Source of the DNA: an uncultured Eubacteriaceae bacterium | Lineage (GTDB): Bacteria > Bacillota > Clostridia > Lachnospirales > CAG-274 | Assembly (NCBI GenBank): GCA_947167715.1 | Contig: CAMVJD010000006.1 | Span: forward strand, 35,049 to 99,048 | Length of the DNA stretch: 64,000 bases | Reading direction: 5' to 3' | Shown: positions 8,360 through 17,573 of the stretch, in pieces | Position numbering within the stretch: the first letter of the stretch is position 1 | Layout: every line of letters begins with the position of its first letter | Notes under the pieces: generated by a model | Seen by the model: the letters and a program-made list of their open reading frames with translations, nothing else | Told to the model about the DNA's origin: nothing | Database searches by the model: none | Position numbers and translations under genes: made by a program

Positions 8360-9697
8360 CTATAGTGTTATTATATCTTTCCTATTATTAAAGTCTTCAA
8401 TTATTTTTACAATCGCACTTGAAACTTGCTCTGATATGTATCGATTATTTTTTCTTGATTCAATAGCTTTAGCAAATGAAACTATTTCATATCGTATTCC
8501 TTCTCCGTCAAGTTGATAAAAGAAACGCCTATTTTCCGCGGAATCTTCAAAACGTAATTCAAAATAGTCAGTTTTCCACCAGGGAGCTGGCACATAAATA
8601 TAACCTTTTGTTCCTGTTATTACCAATTCGCCTTCTGCTTTTGCTGCTTTTGCAACTTTGATTGAAGCAACACTTCCCGGATATGTAAAGTCTATTTTGG
8701 TAAATGCATCAATATTTGCTTCTTCATCTAGAAATTTTGTCGTAATTACTTTCTTATTGTAGTTAACTCCCAAAATCTGAAAAACGGGAAGTAATGCTAC
8801 TGGTGCCCATCCACACATGCTGTTCCATTTGGTAGAAAGATCCACTCCTTCAGCTGCAATACCATCTCTAAGGCTTGTACACACGCTATCAACTGATATG
8901 ACATCACCTATACTTCCTGTTTTAGCTAATAAAACCAGTCTCTCATAGGCTGTAGAATAGGCTGTTTTGATTGCATCCATTAATATCAAATTCTTTTCCG
9001 CGGCTATTTGATATAGCTCTAAACATTGTTCTTGACTAAATGCGATAGGTGATTCGCAAAGTACGTGTTTTCCGGCTAAAAGTGCTTTCTTTACATCTTG
9101 ATAATGTTTTTCTGGTTTAGATACAACGTATACTGCATCAACTCTTTCAAGAAGAATGTCAATTTTATCGGTTACTAATAAGTTCTCATTTTCTGTTTTT
9201 ATATCTGCTTGAGATGTACAAATCCCAACAATCTCAACTCCATTAACATATTTTGCTTCATTAATAAACTTTGTTTTAAAAACCGCATTTCCTATCAAGC
9301 CTATGTTTAATTTTCGTTGTTCAGCTCTTACTTCCGAACTGGAAATCCCTTCAGTTCTAGGCAAATAAATAACATTGCAGTATTCATTTAAATAATCAAA
9401 CTTTCCTTTCCAATCTGAACCAATAGCAAATATGTCTACTCCAAACTTTCGTATATCATCGATCTTCTGACCGTCATATTCTTCTACAACTATTTCATCT
9501 ACGAGACCGGTTTCTTTTACCGCTCTGATTCTATCCATCAAGGGCTGAGTATTATTAATTTTCCCTCTGGTTTTGTCATAATCATCACTGGTTACACCGA
9601 CAATTAAATAATCTCCTAAGGCTTTTGCGCGCTCAAGAAGTCTTATATGTCCATAATGTAATAAATCGTATGTACCGTATGTAATAACCTTTGTCAC
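8360..9697 (-). CDS. Cytidylyltransferase fused to a Gfo/Idh/MocA-like domain
   Basis: Residues 1 to about 130 form a TagD/GCT-type cytidylyltransferase. They carry VITYGTYDLLHYGHIRLL with the HxGH CTP-binding motif and, near residue 125, EGISSSEVRAEQ, equivalent to the RTEGISTS/T motif. Residues about 135-445 look like a Gfo/Idh/MocA oxidoreductase: NIGLIGNAVFKTKFIN, VDAVYVVSKPEKHYQDVKKAL and GKHVLCESPIAFS. Two features are odd: the dinucleotide loop lacks GxGxxG, and the conserved EKP is ESP, losing the usual catalytic Lys. The start used is GTG at 9697, 8 bases after CGGAGG. The neighbours (aminotransferase, SDR, ThDP enzyme, LicD) suggest it activates a small alcohol phosphate as a CDP derivative; the substrate is unknown. 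Confidence 0.82.
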   Translation of the reverse strand: MTKVITYGTYDLLHYGHIRLLERAKALGDYLIVGVTSDDYDKTRGKINNTQPLMDRIRAVKETGLVDEIVVEEYDGQKIDDIRKFGVDIFAIGSDWKGKFDYLNEYCNVIYLPRTEGISSSEVRAEQRKLNIGLIGNAVFKTKFINEAKYVNGVEIVGICTSQADIKTENENLLVTDKIDILLERVDAVYVVSKPEKHYQDVKKALLAGKHVLCESPIAFSQEQCLELYQIAAEKNLILMDAIKTAYSTAYERLVLLAKTGSIGDVISVDSVCTSLRDGIAAEGVDLSTKWNSMCGWAPVALLPVFQILGVNYNKKVITTKFLDEEANIDAFTKIDFTYPGSVASIKVAKAAKAEGELVITGTKGYIYVPAPWWKTDYFELRFEDSAENRRFFYQLDGEGIRYEIVSFAKAIESRKNNRYISEQVSSAIVKIIEDFNNRKDIITL

Positions 9698-9718
9698 GCA
9701 TTTCACCTCCGTATGTTC

Positions 9719-10792
9719 TTATATGATCCTTCGTTTTTGCAAGTCCTTAAATGCATTGATCAAAGTAGTGTTGTTCTCTTTCGTTAATGCCCCTATATGA
9801 CCTACTCTGAAAACCTTATCAGCCATTTCACCCCCATTGGGACATATCCATATTCCATATTCATCTTTTAATACAGTAAAAATATCATACGCAGAAGCCG
9901 TCAGCGGATGTATTGCAGTTACTGCATTTGACATGGACTCCGAAAAAAGTTCAAACGGTAAATCTTTTATCTTGCTCCTGAAATCTTTTGCTATATCGGA
10001 GATCTTTTTGATTTCACTTTCAACACCGCCAGCTTCTTCGATTTCTTTCAACCGTAAATTTATTTGACGCAAAATACCCACAGCAGGTGTAAACGGTGTT
10101 TGTCCACGTTCTCCATTTTTCAGTGCGTTTTTAAGATCCAAATACATACAACCGCAATTATGGGCATTGACCCTTTTAACGGCTTTTTCAGATAAAACAA
10201 TAACAGAGATGCCGGGAGGACAAGCCAAAGCCTTTTGTGAACCCGTAAGCATTATATCAACACCAAGTTCCTTCATATTAAACTCATCAGCTAAAAACGA
10301 ACTTATTGCATCCACTACCAAAAAGATATTATTTCTCCTGCAAAATGCACTTATCATATCAATATCATAATGAACGCCCGTAGATGTTTCGTGTACATTC
10401 ACTAAAAAACCCGTATAGCCTGCGTTTTCATATTTTTCAAGCATTTCGGGTCTTAATGTTTTTCCTGCTTCAATTGTGATCTCCGTATACGGGATATTAT
10501 GTATTTGGCACAATTCCACAAAACGATGACCAAAGCTTCCTCCGTTTACTACAAGCACTTTATCGGTTTCGTCATAAACATTTATTATAGACGCTTCCAT
10601 AGAAGCCGTTCCCGAACCGGTAAGAAATACCACCCTTGCATTTTCATCTGCTTTTGCAAATTTCTTCATCAGCCTTTCGTTTTCAAACATAACTTCCGAG
10701 AATTCGGGTGTTCTAAAATAAGGCACCTGTTCCGCGCCCATAGAGCAAACGGTTTCGCTTGACATAACAGGTCCTACTGTAAAATTAAGCAT
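9719..10792 (-). CDS. Class V PLP aminotransferase, AEP/alanine-glyoxylate transaminase-like
   Basis: This 357-aa protein starts [15 protein letters not shown], the TPGP-like start of the PhnW / serine-pyruvate aminotransferase branch. [14 protein letters not shown] follows, with [12 protein letters not shown] for the PLP phosphate region. [12 protein letters not shown] carries the PLP-ring Asp, and [14 protein letters not shown] carries the Schiff-base Lys. The length matches PhnW-type enzymes (about 360). In isolation it would be called 2-aminoethylphosphonate-pyruvate transaminase, but no phosphoenolpyruvate mutase is in the window, so that substrate is not supported. The gene lies 21 bases before the cytidylyltransferase fusion and 13 after the SDR. 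It probably aminates an aldehyde or ketone formed by those neighbours. Confidence 0.85.
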   Translation of the reverse strand: MLNFTVGPVMSSETVCSMGAEQVPYFRTPEFSEVMFENERLMKKFAKADENARVVFLTGSGTASMEASIINVYDETDKVLVVNGGSFGHRFVELCQIHNIPYTEITIEAGKTLRPEMLEKYENAGYTGFLVNVHETSTGVHYDIDMISAFCRRNNIFLVVDAISSFLADEFNMKELGVDIMLTGSQKALACPPGISVIVLSEKAVKRVNAHNCGCMYLDLKNALKNGERGQTPFTPAVGILRQINLRLKEIEEAGGVESEIKKISDIAKDFRSKIKDLPFELFSESMSNAVTAIHPLTASAYDIFTVLKDEYGIWICPNGGEMADKVFRVGHIGALTKENNTTLINAFKDLQKRRII

Positions 10793-10805
10793 CTTTATCC
10801 TCTCC

Positions 10806-11621
10806 TCAATATCTTACATCGTCATAAGTTGTAACCGCTGAACCGCCTGTGATCTTTACGACATCTCCAACGATCATACGTCCCATTGAAGAAGTCAAGA
10901 ACACCGCTAAATTTGCAATTTCCTGCGGTAAAATATAACGTCCGGCAGGAACACCTCCATGATGAAGGCTATCTCCTTCTTTTTTATGAAGCATAGGTGT
11001 AAATGTAGGTCCTGGCGCAATTCCGTTTACAACAATTCCATGTACTATTAACTTTTTCGCCATTCCAAGTGTCAATCCGCTCATTCCAAGTTTGGATAAC
11101 ATATAAGGATCAATGGAAGGTCTATAAGATGAAGAAGAACACAAATTAAGAATATTACCTTGAATTTTATGTTCAACCATATAATTAGATACGATTTGTG
11201 AAATAAAGTACTGTGCCTTCAGATTGATATTCATTAAATTGTTCCATTCTTCATCGGTAACTGTTCCAAATTTTGTTCCCTGATAAATACCGGCATTATT
11301 CACTAAGATATCAAGCGTCTCGTTCCCTAAATATTCAAGTACGTTTTTTAGCACATTTTCAAAATTGTTAATATCAGCAAGATCCATTATAACTCCGAAA
11401 ATGTTTTTTTCTTTTTCGGGATGCATTTCCTTCAACTTGCAGACAGCATTATCAAGTTTTTTTGTGCTTCTGCTTGTAATAACAATATTCCGGATGTCGG
11501 CACATAAAAAAGTATTTGCCATTTCAAATCCAATGCCGCTTGTACCACCTGTAATCAACGCATTGCGATTGGAAAGCACTTTCTGATTCCAAACAGGAAT
11601 AATAATATGTGTGTCATTCAT
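10806..11621 (-). CDS. Short-chain dehydrogenase/reductase in capsule decoration cassette
   Basis: This 271-aa SDR carries [18 protein letters not shown] (Rossmann TGxxxGIG), [12 protein letters not shown] (NNAG), and catalytic residues in [25 protein letters not shown] (Ser, then Tyr-x-x-x-Lys). [12 protein letters not shown] follows. It is a complete classical SDR that would reduce or oxidise a carbonyl or alcohol using NAD(P)H. The start is uncertain: a TTG at 11630 lies 3 bases after GGAG, while the ATG at 11621 is 12 bases away; ATG is used here. It immediately follows the MenD-like gene, so it may act on that enzyme's keto product. Its substrate is not predictable from sequence. Confidence 0.88.
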   Translation of the reverse strand: MNDTHIIIPVWNQKVLSNRNALITGGTSGIGFEMANTFLCADIRNIVITSRSTKKLDNAVCKLKEMHPEKEKNIFGVIMDLADINNFENVLKNVLEYLGNETLDILVNNAGIYQGTKFGTVTDEEWNNLMNINLKAQYFISQIVSNYMVEHKIQGNILNLCSSSSYRPSIDPYMLSKLGMSGLTLGMAKKLIVHGIVVNGIAPGPTFTPMLHKKEGDSLHHGGVPAGRYILPQEIANLAVFLTSSMGRMIVGDVVKITGGSAVTTYDDVRY

Positions 11622-11630
11622 TTTTACCAA

Positions 11631-13322
11631 TCACTCCTCAACTAACGGTCTGATACACTTTTCAAGTTCTCTGTAAACCGATAAGGTGAATTCTCCGTCT
11701 TCTTTCATTTCAGTAAATGTTTCAAGTACAACAGGTCTGCTGTGGTCAGTCGATACAAATATCGGAAGCACATTTGACAGTTCTTCTTTATTGAAAGCAC
11801 TCATATATTCATATCCCATTGATTCGACCCACCCCTTGACTGACCTGTCATGTGAACATCCGATATGCTGGTCTATAGTAGGAATTGCATTGCTGTCTGG
11901 CATAATATGGAATTCCGCTCCACCGCCGTTATTCAGCACTAAGATACGGACATTATTTCTTCGGTGTTTAATCGCTGCTGCATTCATGCCATAGAAGAAA
12001 CTAAGGTCACCAATAAGCAGAAATGCAAGCTGATCTGTGACCGCAGCCTGTCCCATAAATGTAGGTAAACATCCATCGATACCAAACGAATTAACATTAC
12101 TGAAACAGGTTATTGACGGATTCAACTTAAAGAACTGCATCAACCGTGTCGAATTCAGAATAGCTGTGTGCAGAATTGAATTATTCGGAATAACCTTGCT
12201 AAATTCCTGTGTAACATAGAAATTTGTAAACGGCATTTCCGGCATTACAAGATAAGCCTCAAGCTGTTTCCACTGATTAAGGTAAGCATCAGAATAATCA
12301 CCATCGGCAGCCTCTGTCAGTGAACTGAAAAAATGCAACGGCGTACATTCAAATAATGCGCTTTGGCACTTAAACACATCGCGCACAATTCCTTCAGCCT
12401 CAATAGACCAATGCTCGATTTTCTCTTTATGAGCTCTGAACAAGTCCTTCAATCTTTCTTGAAAATTTGCACCAAATGAAATTATAATGTCAGGTACATA
12501 TTTTGCAACGGTTTTGGAATTCAGTGCTTTGCCGACACCCTCTGCAAAAATCATTTCATCACATCTGAAATTGGATAGATTGTCCGCAAGTATCGGAATA
12601 TGATAAGTCGAACAGAACTCTTTGATTGCAAACTGTGTATTTTGAGGCAGAGGTATTGACTGTCCCATGACAATAATTGTCTTTCTGCCATTGAGCTTTT
12701 CTGCGTATTCTCTGAATTTTTCAGCATTGTTTTGATCAATGTAATCAATCACATTTACACCGTCAACAATATCCTTATGAACACTTTCTTCAACCAGTTT
12801 GTTCATAGCTCCAACTAACGGAATATTGATATGAACCGGTCCATCCTGATGCTGGCGCATTGCAATCAAAGCCTCATTGATTAGACGTTGACAATACCAC
12901 ACATCATCTTCATCCTTAATTAATGGAAGGGTAACAGATTTTTTTACAACACTACCGAAAATAGCGGGTTGGTCAATTTTCTGTGTCTCTATCTGATTCA
13001 GAAGATACGGACTTCGGTCAAATGTAAGAACCGCAATCGGTGAATGCGAATAAAACGCTTCCGTTACTCCGGTCAGATAATTGGAAGCAGCAGTTCCGCT
13101 TGTGCAGGCAATTGCTACAGGCACATTCAGTTGCTGGCTGATTCCAAGCGCAAAGAAAGCTGCACTTCTTTCATCAATTACTGAATAACACTGAAACCTT
13201 TCATCCGTTTCAATCGCACTTACAAAAGGGATATTACGTGCACCGGAAGAAAGCACAATGTGTTTGATTCCGTATTCTGCCATTAAAGATATCAGTATAC
13301 TGTTTGTCACATATTTAGGCAT
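11631..13322 (-). CDS. MenD-like thiamine-diphosphate enzyme in a capsule locus
   Basis: This is a 563-aa three-domain ThDP enzyme with MenD-like length. Motifs include IVLSSGARNIPFVSAI (MenD has SPGSRS here), VIDERSAAFFALG with the cofactor-activating Glu, IACTSGTAASNY, DQPAIFGS, and GPVHINIPLVGAM. The ThDP/Mg motif is LIGDLSFFYGMNAA...LVLNNGGGAEFH (GDx...NNG). MenD adds a decarboxylated 2-oxoglutarate to isochorismate, but no other menaquinone gene is present and the locus is a capsule operon. I infer a carboligase or decarboxylase supplying the carbon skeleton for a glycan substituent. The start overlaps the stop of the upstream pyruvyl-transferase gene (TAATG), so the two are translationally coupled. 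Confidence 0.82.
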   Translation of the reverse strand: MPKYVTNSILISLMAEYGIKHIVLSSGARNIPFVSAIETDERFQCYSVIDERSAAFFALGISQQLNVPVAIACTSGTAASNYLTGVTEAFYSHSPIAVLTFDRSPYLLNQIETQKIDQPAIFGSVVKKSVTLPLIKDEDDVWYCQRLINEALIAMRQHQDGPVHINIPLVGAMNKLVEESVHKDIVDGVNVIDYIDQNNAEKFREYAEKLNGRKTIIVMGQSIPLPQNTQFAIKEFCSTYHIPILADNLSNFRCDEMIFAEGVGKALNSKTVAKYVPDIIISFGANFQERLKDLFRAHKEKIEHWSIEAEGIVRDVFKCQSALFECTPLHFFSSLTEAADGDYSDAYLNQWKQLEAYLVMPEMPFTNFYVTQEFSKVIPNNSILHTAILNSTRLMQFFKLNPSITCFSNVNSFGIDGCLPTFMGQAAVTDQLAFLLIGDLSFFYGMNAAAIKHRRNNVRILVLNNGGGAEFHIMPDSNAIPTIDQHIGCSHDRSVKGWVESMGYEYMSAFNKEELSNVLPIFVSTDHSRPVVLETFTEMKEDGEFTLSVYRELEKCIRPLVEE

Positions 13323-14446
13323 TATTGTTTCTCCTTTTGTAAAAGTGCAAGTTCCATCTTAAGAAACTGAAGTGATTTTTCCCTTGCTGTAGCGATATTT
13401 CTGTGAACAGTTTCATAATCTATCTCATTACGGAATGATTCTGTTCCGTTGACTAACATCCGATCAGACAAGTCAAACAGACCAAGAAGTTCTCCAATTT
13501 TAGTATCACATTGCTCGCGCGAGAATATAACAAACGGTCTGCAATACTGTACGCTGAATATCATACCGTGAAACGAATTTGTCACCACATATTCTGAATG
13601 CTTTACCAACGAAAGGAATTCCTCCACGCCGGCTTCATAGAACATCTGATGTCCGCGTTCTGCATTAGTAGCACGGAGGCTAATCTCAATTATTTGCCAA
13701 CCGTTCTTGTCAGCAATCTTTTCTGCGTATGCTTCCATTTGCGGTGAGTAACGCCTTGAATACAAAAGCAAGTATTTATCCTGCTCCTGCTTTTCGGCAG
13801 TAATTGTACTATATTCATCTGCCGTTAGCAATAAAGTCGGATCAATAACTCTCTGCACGGGAACATTTGTATGCTCTTTAACATAGGGCACCATTTGTTC
13901 CTCTCTTAAACCAAAGGCCTTGAAATTCTGCAATCGCTCGTTTAATATTTTACAGTTTTCTTCTGTCAAAGTAGGATCTCCGAAACTTGCGGCATACGCA
14001 ACCGAACGGTCTTTCATACAGTTGTAATTTGCGTAATATCCGTCATCAAACCCGAATTCATCCATACAAAAAATCGTATCGCTGCCGCAAACAAAGCCAT
14101 CTATTTTTTCATCCCAAACGATATCGTCAAAATTATTCGATGTATATTTTTTCTTTGTCTTAGTGAATTTTGTATTATAAAAATCGTTGAATTTATAATA
14201 ATTTTCACGAATCGCAGGCATTGTCAGTTCGCACATCTTGCGTGATTCTTCATCCTTATCCCACATATTATCAAATGGATTTAAAGGATCTTTATCTGCT
14301 AAAACATCCGGACAGTAATCTATCAAAATAGGATGGTAATTTCCAATTTTTTTTATAGTTTGATGTAAAGCCCATGATTGTAATGCTGAACCATAATTTG
14401 TAAAATTGCCATAAATATTATAACTTACTATTCCGATGGTTTTCAT
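13322..14446 (-). CDS. Polysaccharide pyruvyl transferase family protein
   Basis: This 374-aa protein begins IGIVSYNIYGNFTNYGSALQ, the glycine/asparagine-rich start of the CsaB/WcaK (PS_pyruv_trans) family. VCGSDTIFCMDEFGFDDGYY carries the GSD-x-(V/I)-W-like segment. SLVKHSEYVVTNSFHGMIFS contains the conserved TxSFHG motif, and ILFSREQC-type residues follow. Members usually transfer pyruvate from phosphoenolpyruvate to a sugar as a ketal, anchoring or charging the polysaccharide, though some have other roles. It lies between licD and the MenD-like gene. I expect it to act on the capsule repeat; a role in making the neighbouring unknown substituent is possible. Confidence 0.88.
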   Translation of the reverse strand: MKTIGIVSYNIYGNFTNYGSALQSWALHQTIKKIGNYHPILIDYCPDVLADKDPLNPFDNMWDKDEESRKMCELTMPAIRENYYKFNDFYNTKFTKTKKKYTSNNFDDIVWDEKIDGFVCGSDTIFCMDEFGFDDGYYANYNCMKDRSVAYAASFGDPTLTEENCKILNERLQNFKAFGLREEQMVPYVKEHTNVPVQRVIDPTLLLTADEYSTITAEKQEQDKYLLLYSRRYSPQMEAYAEKIADKNGWQIIEISLRATNAERGHQMFYEAGVEEFLSLVKHSEYVVTNSFHGMIFSVQYCRPFVIFSREQCDTKIGELLGLFDLSDRMLVNGTESFRNEIDYETVHRNIATAREKSLQFLKMELALLQKEKQ

Positions 14447-14472
14447 ATATCAAATACCTTTCTTAACCTTTA

Positions 14473-15303
14473 CTATCGCTTATAAATCTTGTAAAAATGT
14501 TGAGCCTTTCTATCCTTTTCCGGTGGTAGTTTCATATAATCTCCATATGAAGCATTTAATACTTCATGGTAATTTGTGGGAACTTTAAATTTTAAGTTTT
14601 CGAAGGACATTTCCGAAACTGATTCAAATATCTTCCTCTTGTATATTACGATTTTGGCAACACTAGCCCATTGATTATTAGCAATATATTCACTATTATC
14701 AAAATCAAACTTGTTTTCATATTTTTTCAGTTTTTTCAAAAAGTAATCTTTTCCCATAATCTTTGCATAAATAAACACAAAAAATTTGAAAAGCATTTTC
14801 AAATTACCTTTTGTATTATCCCTAGCAAAACTTTTCCTTGTTGATAAAAACACTAACGATGCCAAAGCGGCTGTCTTTTTTTGATAACTATAAGCAGTCT
14901 TATAGTCATTCCCCAATCCGTCTAACACATAAATATCAACAAAAGTTCCCATCCCACATTCTTTTTCATTCTCCGGAACCATTCTAAATCTAACGTCACT
15001 TATGCGTGATAAACCATAAGGATAGTCTTTATTGATATCATAATCAAACAATTTAAAAGGATATAATTTATCCGCATTGTTTCGGAAATATCTTATAAAC
15101 TTATCATAATCTTTTCTGGGCATCATGATATCTAAATCATCATCCCAAGGAATAAAACCTTTATGGCGTACGGCACCAATTAACGTGCCATATGCTAAAT
15201 AATATGTAAACCCTTCTGAATCACATATTTCTGCTATCTTTTTCAGTATTTCTAAAGATGACATTTGTATCTCTTTTAAACTTAGCTCTATATCATTACT
15301 CAC
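14473..15303 (-). CDS. LicD-family phosphotransferase
   Basis: This 276-aa protein has the LicD/fukutin nucleotidyltransferase-fold signature. LAYGTLIGAVRHKGFIPWDD at about residue 38 continues DLDIMMPRKDYDKF, with the metal-binding Asp residues in WDDDLDI. LicD enzymes transfer phosphocholine, or more generally an alcohol phosphate, from a CDP-linked donor to a sugar hydroxyl. No choline kinase or choline uptake gene is present. The CDP donor may instead come from the cytidylyltransferase fusion in the same operon, which is inference. There is no signal peptide, so it acts on the cytoplasmic face. The C terminus is rich in Lys and aromatic residues, as is common in the family. Confidence 0.9.
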   Translation of the reverse strand: MSNDIELSLKEIQMSSLEILKKIAEICDSEGFTYYLAYGTLIGAVRHKGFIPWDDDLDIMMPRKDYDKFIRYFRNNADKLYPFKLFDYDINKDYPYGLSRISDVRFRMVPENEKECGMGTFVDIYVLDGLGNDYKTAYSYQKKTAALASLVFLSTRKSFARDNTKGNLKMLFKFFVFIYAKIMGKDYFLKKLKKYENKFDFDNSEYIANNQWASVAKIVIYKRKIFESVSEMSFENLKFKVPTNYHEVLNASYGDYMKLPPEKDRKAQHFYKIYKR

Positions 15304-15322
15304 AGATTTGCCTCCTACTTTA

Positions 15323-16354
15323 CTACTTGAATTTTTCGAATATTATTCCAGCAAATTTTTTGTATATCTCAATAAAAAAAACTAATCCAACTGTTATAAA
15401 TAAAAAAGCTATAATAAAAGAAATCCACCCATATCCAAATAAATACAGTAATTTAAACTTTTCTACTGCACGAAATATCACCATTTGCGCTAAATACATT
15501 TCTAAACTAATTCCACTTAAATACTTCATTACTCGGTTACATAAAATATGACTTTCAACACTTATCGCATAACACAACCACGGTATAAACAATACCAAAT
15601 TTTTAAATGCTATAAATTCAATATTAAAAAATTTTGATGGTGTAAGCAAAAAAAGGATGTATAGAAGGATGCACAGTATCGGAAATGCATACCTAAATCT
15701 ATTAACAATCAGTTTAATTGTATTTCTATAAAGATATATTAATCCGCCGATTAAAAACAAAGGTGTGCAAAACAAAAAGTTATGTCTGAAAGCAAAATCT
15801 TCTATAACAAATTTTTCCGAAAAAAAGTATATACTACAAAACAAATTAAGCACCAATGAAATCATAAACGAAAACCATGCCCTACGTTTTGTACTGCATA
15901 GAAAACAAAAAAACGGAAAAAGCATATAAAATAAAAAAATAACCCCAAGTGTCCAGCAAACACCTATAACATCAGGTTGATTATTTGGTAACAAGCCGTA
16001 AACAAGAGTCAACTCCGTAATACCCTCTATAACATGATCGAATGAATGATAAACAATAACATCAATCAAAATTAAAAGTGAAAAAAAGGGCAATATCTTT
16101 TTATATCTTTTTAAATAAAATGTATCCAGATCTATTTTGCAATTTTTAATTTTTTCGTAGTAACCACAAAACATCCCAAATCCGCTTATCATCAAAAAAA
16201 GATATACAAAATTTGTCCATGATGCCACAACCGTTTCATATAAAAAGCCGGTTATTTTATAAGCCGTGTTTGCTTTTATATGCATTGCAATAATCCCCAA
16301 GCAACTAAGCGCTCTAAGACCATCAAGATTATTATATCTTTCTTTAGTACCCAT
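15323..16354 (-). CDS. Acyltransferase family 3 (OafA/NodX-like) membrane protein
   Basis: This 343-aa protein has about ten membrane helices. The N terminus MGTKERYNNLDGLRALSCLG-IIAMH is the family signature (R-x-x-x-LDGLRA plus a His at the end of helix 1). CWTLGVIFLFYMLFPFF matches the second conserved WxLxxEexFY-like region. Such proteins O-acylate extracytoplasmic glycans. The start used is the ATG at 16354, one base after the stop of the upstream glycosyltransferase (TAAAATG). A longer frame from 16384 would overlap that gene. It gives the locus a second acetylation activity besides the hexapeptide enzyme. Confidence 0.88.
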   Translation of the reverse strand: MGTKERYNNLDGLRALSCLGIIAMHIKANTAYKITGFLYETVVASWTNFVYLFLMISGFGMFCGYYEKIKNCKIDLDTFYLKRYKKILPFFSLLILIDVIVYHSFDHVIEGITELTLVYGLLPNNQPDVIGVCWTLGVIFLFYMLFPFFCFLCSTKRRAWFSFMISLVLNLFCSIYFFSEKFVIEDFAFRHNFLFCTPLFLIGGLIYLYRNTIKLIVNRFRYAFPILCILLYILFLLTPSKFFNIEFIAFKNLVLFIPWLCYAISVESHILCNRVMKYLSGISLEMYLAQMVIFRAVEKFKLLYLFGYGWISFIIAFLFITVGLVFFIEIYKKFAGIIFEKFK

Positions 16355-16355
16355 T

Positions 16356-17555
16356 TTACACACCACATAATACAGCATATTCATCAGCTATGAATTGCCA
16401 AGAATATGCCTTTTCTATTCTTTCTTTTGCTTTTAGCCCGTTTTCTACGGCTTCAGATAAAGCAATGTTGTCTGTTTTATCAATAAGATCTGCAAGGTTT
16501 CCATCCGATTTATTCCAGTATAACGCTGCATTCTCGCCAACCTCATGATTAAACCCAACATCAAGCAACAAATTTAAATCAGTACTTCCCAATGCCTCTA
16601 ACAAACTCGGATTTGTTCCTCCAACTTCGTGTCCATGTAAATAACCATAAGCATTTTCTCTTATCTTCTTAAGAAGCTCTTTATCATAAACTGTTCCTAC
16701 AAATTTAATTCTTGGATCACTCTTAAAACCAAGCTTTGCTTCGAGATCATCCATAAGTTTATCGTTTGCTGTCGTTATAATAGCAAAGTCCTTCTTACTA
16801 TTGCTTTTCATAAACTCCCTTATCATTATCTCGTAGTTGTTTTCCGGAACAAACCTTCCTACCACAAGATAGTATTCTTTGGGTTTTAAGCCCTTTTCGG
16901 AGTACCATTTAAGCAAGATTTCATCATCATCGGCAAGTTTGCTTTTTTCAACATCTGCACCATAAGCAATATATGTTGTCTTTGGTGAATACTTTTTATA
17001 TTCTTCTTTTATGTACTTTTCTATGTTTATACTGTCACAAACAAGCAAATCGGAATGTTTTACCATTCCTTCTTCGCTTATCTTCCAATACTTTCTGACT
17101 GGAGCAGACCATTTTGCGCGCATCCATTCATGTCCATCAGGGTTAACAAAAAGCTTGCCGCCCAGCTTTACTATTTTATTTTTTAGAGTGCCAATGAACG
17201 GACCGATACGGCAGGCAAGCACATAAAAAATAGGATGTTCTATCTTATTTTTCTCACAATATTTAATACAATACTTCAATGCAGCAATATCGTAATAAAT
17301 TGCCTGTGCAGAGCCTATGTTTGGCACTTTCACTTTAAAACAGTGAGCGTTATGATATTCAAACTCTGTATCACTGATCTTAGTGACACCTTCAAGCTTG
17401 TTTTCATCCATAAAACCATCACCATTGCCTTTACATGCAATATGGTATTTTATGTTTTTATTATTTTGATGATACTCTGTCAGCTTGTCCACAAAAGTCT
17501 CGTAACCGCCATAATTACCCAAACCTTTTGCTCCGACAATAAATACATGCTGCAT
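16356..17555 (-). CDS. Rhamnosyltransferase-like glycosyltransferase (DUF1972 + GT1/4)
   Basis: This is a 399-aa GT-B glycosyltransferase. The N-terminal domain HVFIVGAKGLGNYGGYETFV is the characteristic start of the DUF1972 family, which includes beta-1,4-rhamnosyltransferases of streptococcal capsules (Cps2T-like). KLFVNPDGHEWMRAKWSAPV and the central IAYGADVEKS are also typical. YYLVVGRFVPENNYEIMIRE opens the C-terminal nucleotide-binding domain, and GYLHGHEVGGTNPSLLEALG carries the conserved E-x7-E-like donor site. In many capsule operons this gene acts second, just after the initiating transferase, but none of that type is seen here. The sugar is not certain: rhamnose is suggested by family only, as no rml genes are present. 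Confidence 0.88.
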   Translation of the reverse strand: MQHVFIVGAKGLGNYGGYETFVDKLTEYHQNNKNIKYHIACKGNGDGFMDENKLEGVTKISDTEFEYHNAHCFKVKVPNIGSAQAIYYDIAALKYCIKYCEKNKIEHPIFYVLACRIGPFIGTLKNKIVKLGGKLFVNPDGHEWMRAKWSAPVRKYWKISEEGMVKHSDLLVCDSINIEKYIKEEYKKYSPKTTYIAYGADVEKSKLADDDEILLKWYSEKGLKPKEYYLVVGRFVPENNYEIMIREFMKSNSKKDFAIITTANDKLMDDLEAKLGFKSDPRIKFVGTVYDKELLKKIRENAYGYLHGHEVGGTNPSLLEALGSTDLNLLLDVGFNHEVGENAALYWNKSDGNLADLIDKTDNIALSEAVENGLKAKERIEKAYSWQFIADEYAVLCGV

Positions 17556-17573
17556 TGTGTTCGACCTTCCGTG

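Noticed and set aside
9719..13322. Phosphonate (aminoethylphosphonate) biosynthesis
   Set aside because: The aminotransferase and ThDP enzyme resemble this route, but no phosphoenolpyruvate mutase is present and the ThDP enzyme is MenD-like, not phosphonopyruvate decarboxylase-like.
11631..13322. Menaquinone biosynthesis
   Set aside because: Only a MenD-like gene is present; no menF, menC, menB, menE or menA, and its location is inside a capsule operon.
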